From Rhizophagus irregularis (lineage: Eukaryota > Glomeromycota > Glomeromycetes > Glomerales > Glomeraceae): DNA of 64,000 bases. Every line of letters starts with the position of its first letter. Position 1 is the first letter of the stretch. Below the pieces are notes generated by a model, which saw nothing but the letters and a program-made list of their open reading frames with translations, searched no databases and was not told the origin of the DNA. The DNA lies in the NCBI RefSeq assembly GCF_026210795.1, contig NC_089449.1, positions 806,001-870,000 on the forward strand, written 5' to 3'. The position numbers were made by a program, and so were the translations under genes. This document shows positions 36,501-47,264 of this stretch, one piece after another.

Positions 36501-38245
36501 CCATTTTCTGCTACTTTTTGATACCAATGAAAGGCCTTTTTTAAATTCTTTTCTATTCCTTTTCCATTATAATACCCATAGGCTAAATTAAACATTGCAT
36601 TTACTTCACCATTTTCTGCTGCTTTTTGATACCAATAAAAGGCTTTTTCTAAATTCTTTTCAGTTTCTTCTCCATTTTCATAACGTATGGCTAAATTGAA
36701 CATTGCACCAGTATGACCATTTTCTGCTGCTTCTTGATACCAATAAAATGCTTTTTCTAAATTCTTTTCTGTTCCTTCTCCATTAATATACCCATTGGCT
36801 AAATTATTCATTGCAATTTCTTCACCATTTTCTGCAGCTTTTTGATACCAATGAAAGGCTTTTTCGAAATTTTTTTCTGTTTCTACTCCATTTTCATAAT
36901 GCATAGCTAAATTATTCATTGCACCAGTATGACCATTTTCTGCTACTTTTTGATACCAATGAAAAGCTTTTTCTAAATTCTTTTCTGTTCCCTTTCCGTT
37001 ATAATACCCATAGGCTAAATTAAACATTGCATTTTCTTCACCATTTTCTGCTGCTTTTTGATACCAATAAAAAGCTTTTTCTAAATTCTTTTCTATTCCT
37101 TCTCCATTATAATACAAATCGGCTAAATTATTCATTGCAATTTCTTCACCATTTACTGCTGCTTTTTGATACCAATGAAAAGCTTTTTCTAAATTTTTTT
37201 CTGTTCCTTCTCCATTATAATACCCATTGGCTAAATTAAACATTGCACCAGTATGACCATTTTCTGCTGCTTTTTGATACAAATGAAAAGCTTTTTTTAA
37301 ACTCTTTTCTATTCCTTTTCCATTATAATACCCATAGGCTAAATTAAACATTGCATTTTCTTCACCATTTTCTACTGCTTTTTGAAACCAATGAAAGGCT
37401 TTTTCTAAATTCTTTTTTGTTCCTTCTCCATTTTCATAATTTATAGCTAAATTATTCATTGCACCAGTATGACCATTTTCTGCTGCTTTTTGATACCAAT
37501 GAAAAGCCTTTTCTAAATTCTTTTCTATTCCTTCTCCATTATAATACCCATTGGCTAAATTAAACATTGCATTTTCTTCACCATTTACTGCTGCTTTTTG
37601 GTACCAATGAAAAGCTTTTTTTAAATTTTTCTCTGTTCCTTCTCCATTATAATATCTATTGGCTAAATTATTCATTGCACCAGTATAATCATTTTCTGCT
37701 GCTTTTTGATACCAATGAAAGGCTTTTTCTAAATTCTTTTCTGTTCCTTCTCCGTTAAAATACCCATTTGCTAAATTAAACATTGCACCAGAATAACCAT
37801 TTTCTGCTGCCTTTTGATACCAATAAAAAGCCTTTTCTAAATTCTTTTCCGTTCCTTCCCCATTTTCATAATGTATAGCTAATTTAAACATTGCACCGGT
37901 ATGACCATTTTCTGCCGCTTTTTGATACCAATGAAAAGCTTTATCTAAATTTTTTTCTGTTCCTTCTCCAATATAATACCCATTGATTAAATTAAACATT
38001 GCACCAGTATGACCATTTTCTGACGCTTCTTTATACCAATGAAGGACTATTTCTATATCCTTTTCTGTTTCTTCTCCATTATAATACATATTGGCCAAAT
38101 AAAACATTGCTTCTTCATCATCATTTTCTGCTAGTTTTTCTAAAGAGTTAATACAACTTTTACACCATAATTCCTTAGTAAAAGGTTTATTGCAATATAA
38201 ACAATTTTTACTGCTTACTGTATTAGTTGTATCAGTAGTTTTCAT
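33531..38245 (-). CDS. Sel1-repeat protein kinase (1546 aa)
   Basis: Two exons on the minus strand, 38245..34493 and 34418..33531, with a 74-bp GT-AG intron, join in frame to 1546 residues. Residues 15-31 hold a small zinc-ribbon-like C-x2-C...C-x2-C. Thirty near-identical 36-residue Sel1 repeats follow (about 44-1123; consensus GEGTEKNLEKAFHWYQKAAE). A second C-x2-C...C-x2-C cluster comes next (CNEC, CQQC), then a kinase at about 1175-1450: glycine loop GGFSEI, lysine in EVILK, catalytic loop HGDFHDGNIL, DLG in place of DFG, and MAPE. The intron lies in the kinase N-lobe after LDE and resumes WKYYYNC. Key catalytic residues are kept, so it should be active. Sel1 repeats act as scaffolds. This architecture is greatly expanded in Rhizophagus; substrates are unknown. 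Confidence 0.93.
34892..38117 (-). repeat. 108-bp tandem coding repeats (30 Sel1 units)
   Basis: The 30 units are nearly uniform at 108 bp with few indels. Sub-types alternate (NAMFNLAYGYYNGKG, GAMFNLAIHYENGEG and IAMNNLANGY forms), so blocks of several units were probably copied together. Open stretches on the opposite strand are shadows of this array. Confidence 0.85.
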
Positions 38246-41200
38246 TTGGTTATTTAAAAATTTATTTACTGGAAAAAAAATTATTTTCTCTTAAATGTTT
38301 TTTTACTGTGCATGTTATGAATTAGGAATGTTTTAACCAAAAAAAGTTTCAATAGAAAAAAAAAAAAATTTTTTCGGGCTATCTTTTTTCCGATGCACTG
38401 ATCTGCATTATGTATGTCAATAATTAGGTAGTCTATTTTTAATTCCGAATTACAGATCATCACTATTGTTACCGAAATTAAATCATTTGTTTGGTTGATT
38501 ACTAATTTTAATTATATAATTAATATTCTTTTTTTGTTAGATCATCGGTCCTGAGTAGCTATTTTTTTTTATAGACTGAACCCATTTTTTTTTGATAACC
38601 TTTAATTATTTTTTTTAAATATATAGTTTATTATTTTTTTCTTTTTTTTGTAATTATTTTTTTTGTTGCAACTTTTTTTGTAGTTTTTTTTTACATAAAT
38701 TTTTTTATTATAACTGATAATGATTTATTTTTAAAATTATTTTTTTTTAATTATAACCTTTTGAAACCATTTAAAAATATGAATAAATAATGTAATTCTT
38801 TTTTGAATTTTTTTTTTAAAAAATAAATTATTATTATTATGTAAATTTAAAAAATAAAACAAACAAATTTTATGGTAAATCATCTATAAAATCTTTCGTA
38901 GATCACTAGGTCTGGGTTGAGATCAACCAGATTAGCATGTACAAATTAATTTTGAATTGCTGATCCACAGTTAAGACTTAACGACTTAACGTTAAGACCT
39001 GCTTGATCGGCAAGTCATGTTGTACATTGTAGGGCCGGGGTCTGATGACCTTACGACCTTACGACCCTTACGTGAATATTCTTTTATTAAAAAAATAATT
39101 AATAAAATATGATTAAAATAAATGAAATAACAAAATAAAAATATAATTCATCTATTCATCTAATAAAAATAAATGTTTTTCATGAAATTCATCAAATAAA
39201 AAAAAGTAATTTTCATGAAATTCATCGAATAAAATAAATAATTATTAATAAAATGCGATAATTTTCCCTTCCGTGTTCATAAAATAAAAGTTATTTCCAT
39301 GAAAATTCACCAAAAACCCACTTTCATAAAATATTTCTCTAATAAAAATTCATGAATATTCACGAATTCACCTACCAAAATATAAAAATAAAATGGAATC
39401 TTAATAATAAATTAACCACCGTTTTCTATAATAGCGCCCATTATGGTAACTCTTGCTAATTATTAATATTTTCCGCAAACTTAAAAAAAAATATACTAAT
39501 TAAAACTTCGGACTTATATATCTTTTTCTGGATACACTTCTAACTTTTGATAAACATAATTCATACGTAATTCTTAAATAATAATCATTCTCAAATTTTG
39601 ATCTTCATTAAATAACCAATAAAATTATTAATAATCATTTCCCTAAAATTATACACTTCATTAAAATATCCAATAAAATTAATTATCACTCAAAATTATA
39701 AAATCATTAAGAGAATTAAAATAGAACTATGTAACACGAAACGTTACATATATGTCATTTTATACTCTTGACCCAGGAGATTTGTAACACTTAATATTTC
39801 TCATATTTTTATATACTTCTAATAAAGATTTTTACTTCAAATCACCGGGGGTAATCATCACCGTTGGCCAGAATCATCAATTTTTACCGGCACTATATTT
39901 TTTTAATGCTGGTCGATCATCATAATTTCAGTTACCGGTGATCATCACCCCGGTGATAGTTAGAAAAATTCTTTAATAAATATAATACTGCGCCTTCATA
40001 CTTAATAAATTCACTAGGCATTTTCTGGCATTACAACATCTAATCCAATTCCGATTAAAAAAATTTAATCGTTATTTTTCCTCTTTCTTTCTTTTTTTTT
40101 GTTTTTCTTTTCCCAATTTTTTTTTCTTTTTCTTTCGAATTTATTTTTATTTTTCTTTCCTTTTCCTTTTCGGTTTCTTTTTTCAACCCGATTTTTCTCT
40201 TTGTCCCTCCCCACACGTTTTTATTTTTTTGGATTTTTTTTTATTTTTTTTTCCGATTGACTTTTTTTCCAATCCGAAAATTTTTCCCCCTTTTCCTTTT
40301 TCGGTTGACTTTTTTTTCAAACCGAATTTTTTTTCACGGATACATTCTTTCACCATTTAAGTTTGGGTTGATGCTGCGCCGCTGCGGCAATTGCCATTTT
40401 TCCTGATTCTTATTATTAATAATAATAATATTTTTTAGGCTGTATCAAGCACAATAATAGATTAACATATATTTTTGTAACAACAATAGATCATTATAAT
40501 TAATATTTATGGGAAATTGTTTTTTTTTCATGTCAATAGATCGTTATAATTAGTTTTTCTGGGAAATTTTTTTTTTCATATTAGTGAGATATTTTTTACT
40601 ATAACAATAGATTGGCTATAATGAATTTCTTTGAGATACAGTAACAATATATATGTATTTTTTTTCAACAGAGGATGTAATTTTTTTTCTATAATGGAAT
40701 TTTTTTAAGATAAAAAAGAAAGATTTTTTTATAACATTGTAACAATAAATTACTATACAAAATTGTCTTTGTGATGAATTTGTAAATACATAAATAAATC
40801 ATAAATTTCACAGTACTGTGACATTTATTTCGTGTGATAAATAAAATTTGCATTTAATAGTAATATTTCATATACTGTATAACACTCGCATTGTTATTTG
40901 TATAATCATATAAATTGTGTAATTTATTACATTAATTTCCTACTAATGCCATCATAATAATAGTAAAAAACTAGACCTATTCACACTGCATGGAAAATAA
41001 AATATAAGTGTTTATTATTACTCTCTTACTTGATGGGCAAGTATCATCCCCGCAACGCGACGGGTCACGCCTAGTAAAATATTAAAAATAAACAAAGTTT
41101 AATTTTTAAAAAATTTAAGAAGCATCTTTATCAAAACTTTCTCCAATAAAATTGGTTATAAGTTGAATATTGCATAAATTAAACTTAAATTATAATTGAA

Positions 41201-41557
41201 TTATTTCGCTTTGGGATTTTCAAAAATGTAATAGCTACATACTTACCACATTCAATAGTAATTTTCCCTGTTCTCAGAATTTGGCGATAAATGATTGGTT
41301 ACTATAAATTAAAAAATCTTGTTATACTCACAAATACACATAATATTAAAAAATTTTACAGGACATTATCTTAAAGCCATTAACTCTAGATGTAAGGAAT
41401 ATTAGGAAGTAAAATAAAGATATCATAGGCTTAAAAAAATTAATAAAGGTTAAATGTATAAATACTTCCTTGAAAAATAGACTGAATGTTATTTCTTACA
41501 ATTTGATACGTAAACAATCATGATAAAAAAATATTGCCTAAATATAATAATTAGCCC
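38246..41557. other. Repeat-rich, gene-free region
   Basis: Contents in order: T-rich runs (38520-38830); GGTCTG/GACCTTACGACC-rich patch (about 38895-39075); degenerate TTTCATGAAATTCATCAAAT repeats (about 39130-39370); an inverted pair around ATCACCGG at about 39840-39962; a pyrimidine tract (40080-40345, separate entry); AACAATAGATCATTATAATT repeats of about 60 bp (40455-40640); and a short GC-rich piece CCCCGCAACGCGACGGGTCA at about 41050. No gene is supported. Confidence 0.45.
40080..40345 (+). repeat. Pyrimidine-rich tract with repeated CCGATTGACTTTTTT blocks
   Basis: About 260 bases made almost only of C and T on this strand, with recurring CGATTGACTTTTTTTCCAAT and CGGTTGACTTTTTTTTCAAA blocks. 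Such tracts can form promoters or triplex-prone DNA. No gene follows closely. Confidence 0.5.
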
Positions 41558-41710
41558 ATGACTCGCCGTCGTGACGATGTAACAAACAGTATGAAGCGAT
41601 TGAAGCGTCATACTGATCAAAAATCTCGGGTAGTTGTCCTGGATGCTACAACAGTAACCTATTATGATGAATATCGTTATTTATTTTCTATTTTAAAAAG
41701 TTTTATTTAA
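41558..41710 (+). CDS. Short unrecognised basic peptide frame (50 aa)
   Basis: The ATG at 41558 opens a 50-codon frame starting MTRRRDDVTNSMKRLKRH and ending in a hydrophobic LFSILKSFI. Its first half is clearly richer in GC than the flanks, which hints at a true or former exon. No family is recognised and no splice partner is visible. Confidence 0.25.
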   Translation: MTRRRDDVTNSMKRLKRHTDQKSRVVVLDATTVTYYDEYRYLFSILKSFI

Positions 41711-42287
41711 AAAAATTTTGGATAAAAAATTTTTTTTTGTTTTAATAGTTTGTGTTTGTGGTACAATACAATTTAGCTACTATTATAATTATTTATCATC
41801 TAATTTAAAAATTTAAAGATACCAATAACTGAACAAAATATTAAATGATTTTTAACGGCTATTTGTAAGTTTTCTAGATTTGACCAAAAAACAGTCGATC
41901 ACATGACTTTAAATCAAGCCAATAAAATTTATAAAATATTTTGACTCAATCTAAATATTTTAAAACCTCAAATAACTTTTTTTCCGTAGTAAGCAATTAA
42001 AATTTAGCTGGCTATTTAAGCTAAATTAATTTATTATAAAAATGTAGAATATCAAAAAAATTATCATAATGAAAAAATCATACGTAGAATGTTGAAATCA
42101 ATGTTAACAATTTTACTCTACAACCAAGGATTAAAAATATATCCAATTAATCTATGATCAAAAATTTTTTGATACTCTTTAATGCAATCTATTAAACAAC
42201 AAATTTTTATTATAAGGAACTTCTGGTTCTCTCTCGAAATTTTACATTCTTTATTTATTTTTGGTTATAAAATTATACAATTACATA

Positions 42288-42518
42288 AGGACCAGAAATA
42301 TATATATGGGGTCAGGTGATGAAAAAATTTTTTTACTATGAGCTGTACGCATTTTTTCAGGGCCGGAATTATGATAATGTCAGTCGGTTACTATAATAGG
42401 AAATAAATTCTGACTGGCATTATCAAAAATTATCTAAAAAAGGAAAGATTTTCATGATTTTTTTAGTTCAAAATACGCAAACTCAAACCTGACTCTTTTA
42501 TATATATTTCTGGGTCCT
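42288..42518. mobile_element. hAT-like MITE, copy 4 (8-bp TSD ATTACATA)
   Basis: 231 bp. Left end AGGACCAGAAATATATATAT (one C fewer than copy 1), right end ATATATATTTCTGGGTCCT. Perfect ATTACATA repeats at 42280-42287 and 42519-42526. The internal sequence is nearly the same as copy 1, including GGGCCGGAATTATGATAATG. Confidence 0.9.
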
Positions 42519-42858
42519 ATTACATAAATTGAATAATATTGGTTAATATTCGCTATTATTTTCTCTAGAGTTATAGTGCTACTGCTAAGTTTTCTAGTTT
42601 AAAATAAAACATTTAATTTACTACTGAAATGACAATCATTCCGCCTGCAAATTTTTGCCAACAGAATTATCAACTAAATGACCTTGCTGAAATTTAAATT
42701 GTTTTCACTTTTTTTTTATATTTTAATGCAATTACTACTACAGTATGTATATCATCAAAATATTTTTTTATTTTTTTATTACCACATTATAAAATATTTT
42801 TTAAATGTAATTTATATTTTATGAAGGTAATATAATAATAATTCACTTAAATTAGTAC

Positions 42859-44023
42859 GAGACGCGTCAAAGGGAAATTTTGTTGCAGTCACGCGTTTAA
42901 ACTGGTATTATACTTTATGTAATTTGTTTTGAAATTAAATGGGATTTGGGCTTTATCTGAATTTTTAATCCCAATTTAAAGATTATCTATCTTTCAGGTT
43001 CAATTTTCTGACCTTCCTTTAAAACCAAAATTTCTTAAAAAAAGCTGTATAAAATCTGTCTAGGTAATAATTTTTCCAATTGATATACATAAAAGTTTCG
43101 TTCAAATTTTAAGAGACATTTTTTGTACTATTTACATTAAAAAGGAATTTATTTTTGAAAATGATATCACTATTTTAAATGATTTAACCTATTTAACTCT
43201 TTTTGGAATGTTTATTTTAAAGGATAGCTTTTTTTTAAAAAAAAAACGGATATTTAACATTAATTTTTACTAAATAAAAGGAAAATTAAAAGGGTAACAT
43301 AATATATAAGATTATGTTCATCGGGGAAATGGAACACCGAAGGTCTAATAAAATAATTCCCTGAAACTTGAGAACTTACCCAAATTATTTAAAATTATTT
43401 ACCCAAATTAATTGCCAATTATTTGTCCAATTATTCTTTTTAAAAAATGGAAATGGGAATTGTAAAATAAAAAAAAGTTTATTATAATGTATTTAAACCT
43501 TACAGTAGAGGATGTTATTTTACGAATAAAATCAATAAAATAGAAATAGGTAATTATTCATGTGAGACTTGGAAAATTCCTCTTTTAAAATGATTAGGCA
43601 TCAAATAATAGTAATTAATAAATATTTGTACATTTAATAGAATTAAGTATTATAATTTATAAATAATTTTAAACATTGTGTTATGAATAAACCCAAAATT
43701 TTTACATATTCTAACAAGTTATAATCTGATGATGTTTTACATTGTTTAATAAAAAAATATTTATCGAAACTAGTCACGAATAAGAACGTCATCCTTTAAA
43801 ACAAAGTTTTGAGTTTTTCTGTAGTTTATTAGTCACTTTCCTTCCTTTTCTTTTTATTTAAGAATATTATTGTTGGTGAAACTTGATTAACACTTACTGG
43901 CTTAGTTGTTAAACTCTTCTAATAATAATATAATAGTAATAAAAAATTTAATCGGGCTTAAACATAAATTTTAATACCAGTTTAAACGCGTGACTGCAAC
44001 AAAATTTCTCTTTGACGCGTCTC
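42859..44023. mobile_element. Element with 52-bp terminal inverted repeats
   Basis: GAGACGCGTCAAAGGGAAAT and onward at 42859-42910 matches the reverse complement of 43972-44023 with very few differences; shared internal marks are GTTGCAGTCACGCGTTTAAA and CTGGTATTA. The enclosed 1.06 kb is AT-rich and shows no transposase. No target duplication is clear. Long ends with no coding content fit a non-autonomous Mutator-like element; the superfamily is uncertain. Confidence 0.65.
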
Positions 44024-44503
44024 ACGTCTCAGGTGAAATTATTGTTATTTTCGGTAAATTAGTAAAAAATTAAGCATAGTTTATGATTAGAATCTGATAA
44101 TCTTTGATCTTACTCTGTCAATTGTATACAATGACATGGTCAGACATTATACATTATTTGTAACACTTACATTTATCATGCATCAATATGACAAATGGGT
44201 CAGACTGATAAAAGTTGAGTCATTTGCTAAACAACATGAATTAATATCCTTTAATATTATGTCTAATAATGATTTAGATTTTGTTGGTCTTTGTCAATAT
44301 GTCAATATGATAAAGAATATAAATATAATGTATCAAATTTTTTACACTTTGATATTTTAATGTGTCAGTCCAAGTCATAATATCTACAATAGATTTTTTT
44401 TTTATTTATACCCTCCTCATAGATTTGTTGTCAAATTAATAGATTTTAAATTTATTATCTATTAATTTATTTAGCAAAGCAAAGATTCTTGAAATTAATA
44501 AAT
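44024..44503. other. Spacer before the bromodomain gene
   Basis: One 74-codon open stretch at 44136 has no domain. The GTCAGACTGATAAAAG/TGTCAATATGA words recur loosely. No gene is supported. Confidence 0.4.
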
Positions 44504-46367
44504 ATGAATACATACAAAAACTATCCTGGCAAAAGTGGTAAGTCTTATTATGAATTTGTATTTGATTTGCAATATTATCAACTAATCAAATCTTTCAATC
44601 TTTCTAGCCATTATTTCTTATTTAACAGAAAATAACAATAAAACAACAAATAACAATAAAACAACAAAATCATATTGGGGATTCTTAAACAGTTATCGTG
44701 ATACTATTATTATTTCAACTATTTCAACTACTTCAATTTCATTAAAAAAGTGGATTAATCTTGATAATCATTGGGCTGGCTGTTTTTTGCATGAAGGAAA
44801 AGATATTCCTGGTTTAAAAGATAAGGTGTGTTTTTTTTTTATTTTGCAAAGTAGGGTAACCCCTAAGCGATCCAATGGCTTGTTCTTAGGGGAATTACTG
44901 GGTTCGACAACCTTGGTTTCAAGTTTCTCAATTCAGGTGTCCTACTTTGTTGTTGATATAAGTCTGCTAATTCTGGAGGAGGAATTGGCTATGTACCTTC
45001 TTTTATCCTAAATAAAATTTTAGCACACTATTAACAACCTCTTTGTTATAACAGGTAAACACAGAACGGTCACGTTATGCAAAAACATTAAAATTATTTT
45101 GGCAAGAAATTATCAAGGAATTTAAAGAAAAAGAAAATATAGTGCTTGCTGATTCATCTCATTCACAAAAAAACATTGAAATTCCTGCTAATTCAATTCC
45201 TATTAATTCAATTCCTATTAAAAATTTTCACAAAAACATTAATATTAATGATTTCTGTCATGATATTCTTCAAGAACTTGATAATAAGTCTAATATTCAT
45301 CCATTCTATAAATATGATGAACATGAAATTTCAAAAATCATTAAAAATCCAATGGATTTATTTACCATAAATTCAAAATTAGAAAATAATCAATATACTA
45401 GTACAGAAGAATTTGAAAATGATATTCGTCTTATATTTCGTAACTGTTATACATATAATAAATTAGGAAGTGAAATGTATACTTTGGGTGAAGCATTGGA
45501 ATCAGCTTTTAATAAGATATGGATTGAAAAAATAATTTTTCAAGTCAATAAAAAAGAAAAATTAAAAAGAGCACGAGATAATGATACTGATTTATCTTCT
45601 GGTAAACTATAATATTTTCTTTACTTTTCCTGTATTTATAGTATATTATTTATTAACTCTTTATAATTATTTATTATTTATTAGAACTTGTAATAAAACA
45701 AATTCGAATTTTGGAACAAAATAAAGATAATTTGGTATATAGACAAGTTGTGAATGATGCCCTTCTTATTGCTTCAGCATATGAAAATCTTATTGCAGAT
45801 AATATTGTACCTTTTATTGAAATTTTAAAAACATTTTTGTCAACAAGATCACAAATATCACTATCTTCTGCAAATGAGCCTGTTCTTCAGGCAATTGTTG
45901 AAAATCTTTTGCCATCAAAATATTATATTCCTGAATTATCATTAGTAATGGATGGTACAAAATCAAAAGGATTTGGTCGATTTGGATATTCAGATATTTT
46001 CATTTTAAAAGGAATAGGAAATAATAATATTAGTTTAGAATTAAAATACATTTCATTAGTTGGGTTAATAAAAAATCAAAAAAAGAGGTTTAATACAAAT
46101 GATTTGGAAAATTTAGATAAAATTATTGAAAAAGAAGATGAAAAAGTTTTACTAAAAAGATCATATACATATTGGTCAAAAGAACATAATGAAACTAAAC
46201 AAATAACCTTAGAAGAGATATTAAATAATGGAGTTAATCAATTAAAATCATATATGAATATTATTTTAAAAGGGAAATCAATTGATTATTATAGTTCAGG
46301 AATATTTGATAAAAGAATTAAAATAACTGAATCAAATCCTAATAAATTAAAAGGATTATATTGGTAA
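44504..46367 (+). CDS. Bromodomain fused to a PD-(D/E)XK nuclease-like domain (493 aa)
   Basis: Exons 44504..44537, 44608..44825, 45055..45601 and 45685..46367 join in frame to 493 residues. Residues about 151-240 are a bromodomain: KNPMDLFTINSKLEN, then FRNCYTYN with the acetyl-lysine-binding Asn at about 219. Residues about 330-455 match the PD-(D/E)XK fold: GYSDIF (Asp370), LELKY (Glu385, Lys387), and a helix GVNQLKSYM with Gln451. Bromodomains read acetylated histones; this nuclease fold includes restriction and repair enzymes. A nuclear, chromatin-directed enzyme is inferred. The frame stops at 46365-46367, but another frame continues VIGFRRILWRSVEEMVSDY to about 46437, so the true C-terminus may be longer and one base may be lost. 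Intron 2 holds the conserved RNA fold. Confidence 0.8.
44826..45054 (+). ncRNA. Conserved structured RNA inside an intron (copy B)
   Basis: Intron 2 of the bromodomain-nuclease gene. Helices: P1 CAAAGTAGG (44847-44855) with CCTACTTTG (44941-44949), nine pairs; P2 CCCCTAAG (44860-44867) with CTTAGGGG (44885-44892), eight pairs; small hairpins GGTT-CGAC-AACC (44901-44912) and CTTG-GTTT-CAAG (about 44912-44923); P4 GCTAATTC (44966-44973) with GAATTGGC (44982-44989) around the loop TGGAGGAG. Compared with copy A at 6790, P1, P2 and P4 change bases on both sides so as to keep pairing, while GGGTAAC, GGAATTACTG and ATGTACCTTCTTTTATC stay fixed. The known class is not identified. Confidence 0.62.
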
Positions 46368-47264
46368 TTGGTTTTCGACGTATCTTATGGAGATCTGTAG
46401 AGGAAATGGTATCTGATTATTCATATGAAAAAATTTAAATACTTTTTTAGTTTATTATTTAATAGGTATATTATAATTTAGATTCATATAATATTATAAA
46501 TTTGGTAGAATTAATTTCCATCAATATTTTATTGAATTTTAAAATTTAAATAATTAAATTTGCATATTGCTATATATATTATTTTAATTTATTATTAAAG
46601 AAGCTTTTTCAAATCAAGAAATCTACTCATAAATTTCCAAATGTATTAAACTATTTGAATAATAATCATTTTCTAATTATGGTATATATAATCTTTATGT
46701 ATAAAAGTTAAATATAAATAAAACCTTTCAAACTTACTACTATAATATTACTTTTTTTAATGGCGGAAAAAAATAAGGAAAAAAGGTTGGCAGAGAAAAA
46801 AAGAAGCAAAAGTGATATGGGTGTTTTACCATAAAAATACACGTTTTGCCATTGATCTTTCTGATTGGTGTGATCTTCAGGGTTTTTGAATCGAAGTCCA
46901 TATTCTCCGAAGTTAGTTATATATTTAGACCTTAGATTGAATTGTAATAATGGTTTTTTACTTGTCGTCATTTAAAGAATTGATTCTTACGATTTTTCTT
47001 TAAAATTCGGTATTTGGTAGTTTAAATTAGTAAATCAATTTATTTATTAAACAAATAGTGATACAAGCTAGTTGTATTAAAGTTCATAGAACGATTTGGG
47101 AATAAATTTTTTAAAGGTAAGATTTTAGCTATCTTTTAAGTGACGTAAATATATATGGGCGTAAATTTTGGCGTAATGATTGTATGACGATGTAGATCAT
47201 TAATATAAATTGAGAAGTGCAGTTTATTTTCGTTCTAATGACTTTCTCTTATTATTAAAACAAT
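46368..47264. other. Spacer containing a copied Gag-MIR flank
   Basis: From about 46925 the sequence (ACCTTAGATTGAATTGTAAT, then TTCGGTATTTGG and CAATTTATTTATTAAACAAA) matches the stretch after the gene at 17230 (18585-18980). The copied unit thus spanned the end of one gene, the spacer and the next gene. An open minus-strand stretch at 46708-46971 overlaps this and is not supported as a gene. GGGCGTAAATTTTGGCGTAA at 47157-47178 is the family's upstream motif. Confidence 0.5.

Noticed and set aside
34975-37758. Plus-strand open frames opposite the Sel1 array
   Set aside because: They are leucine-rich shadows of the 108-bp repeats on the other strand.
44136-44360. Small gene before the bromodomain gene
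   Set aside because: It has no domain, splice signal or codon pattern different from the surrounding AT-rich DNA.
44826-45054. Group I intron or TPP riboswitch as identity of the intronic RNA
   Set aside because: GATATAAGTCTG faintly resembles a group I core word, but the partner core is missing and the borders are normal GT-AG. The fixed TPP riboswitch motifs are absent.
44826-45054. tRNA-like gene in the intron
   Set aside because: GGTTCGA and GGTTTCAAG look like T-arm pieces, but the arm lengths, anticodon arm and terminal stem do not form a cloverleaf, and copy A lacks these words.
46708-46971. Minus-strand 87-codon frame
   Set aside because: It partly covers duplicated flank of a Gag-MIR gene, ends in a hydrophobic low-complexity stretch and has no relative.
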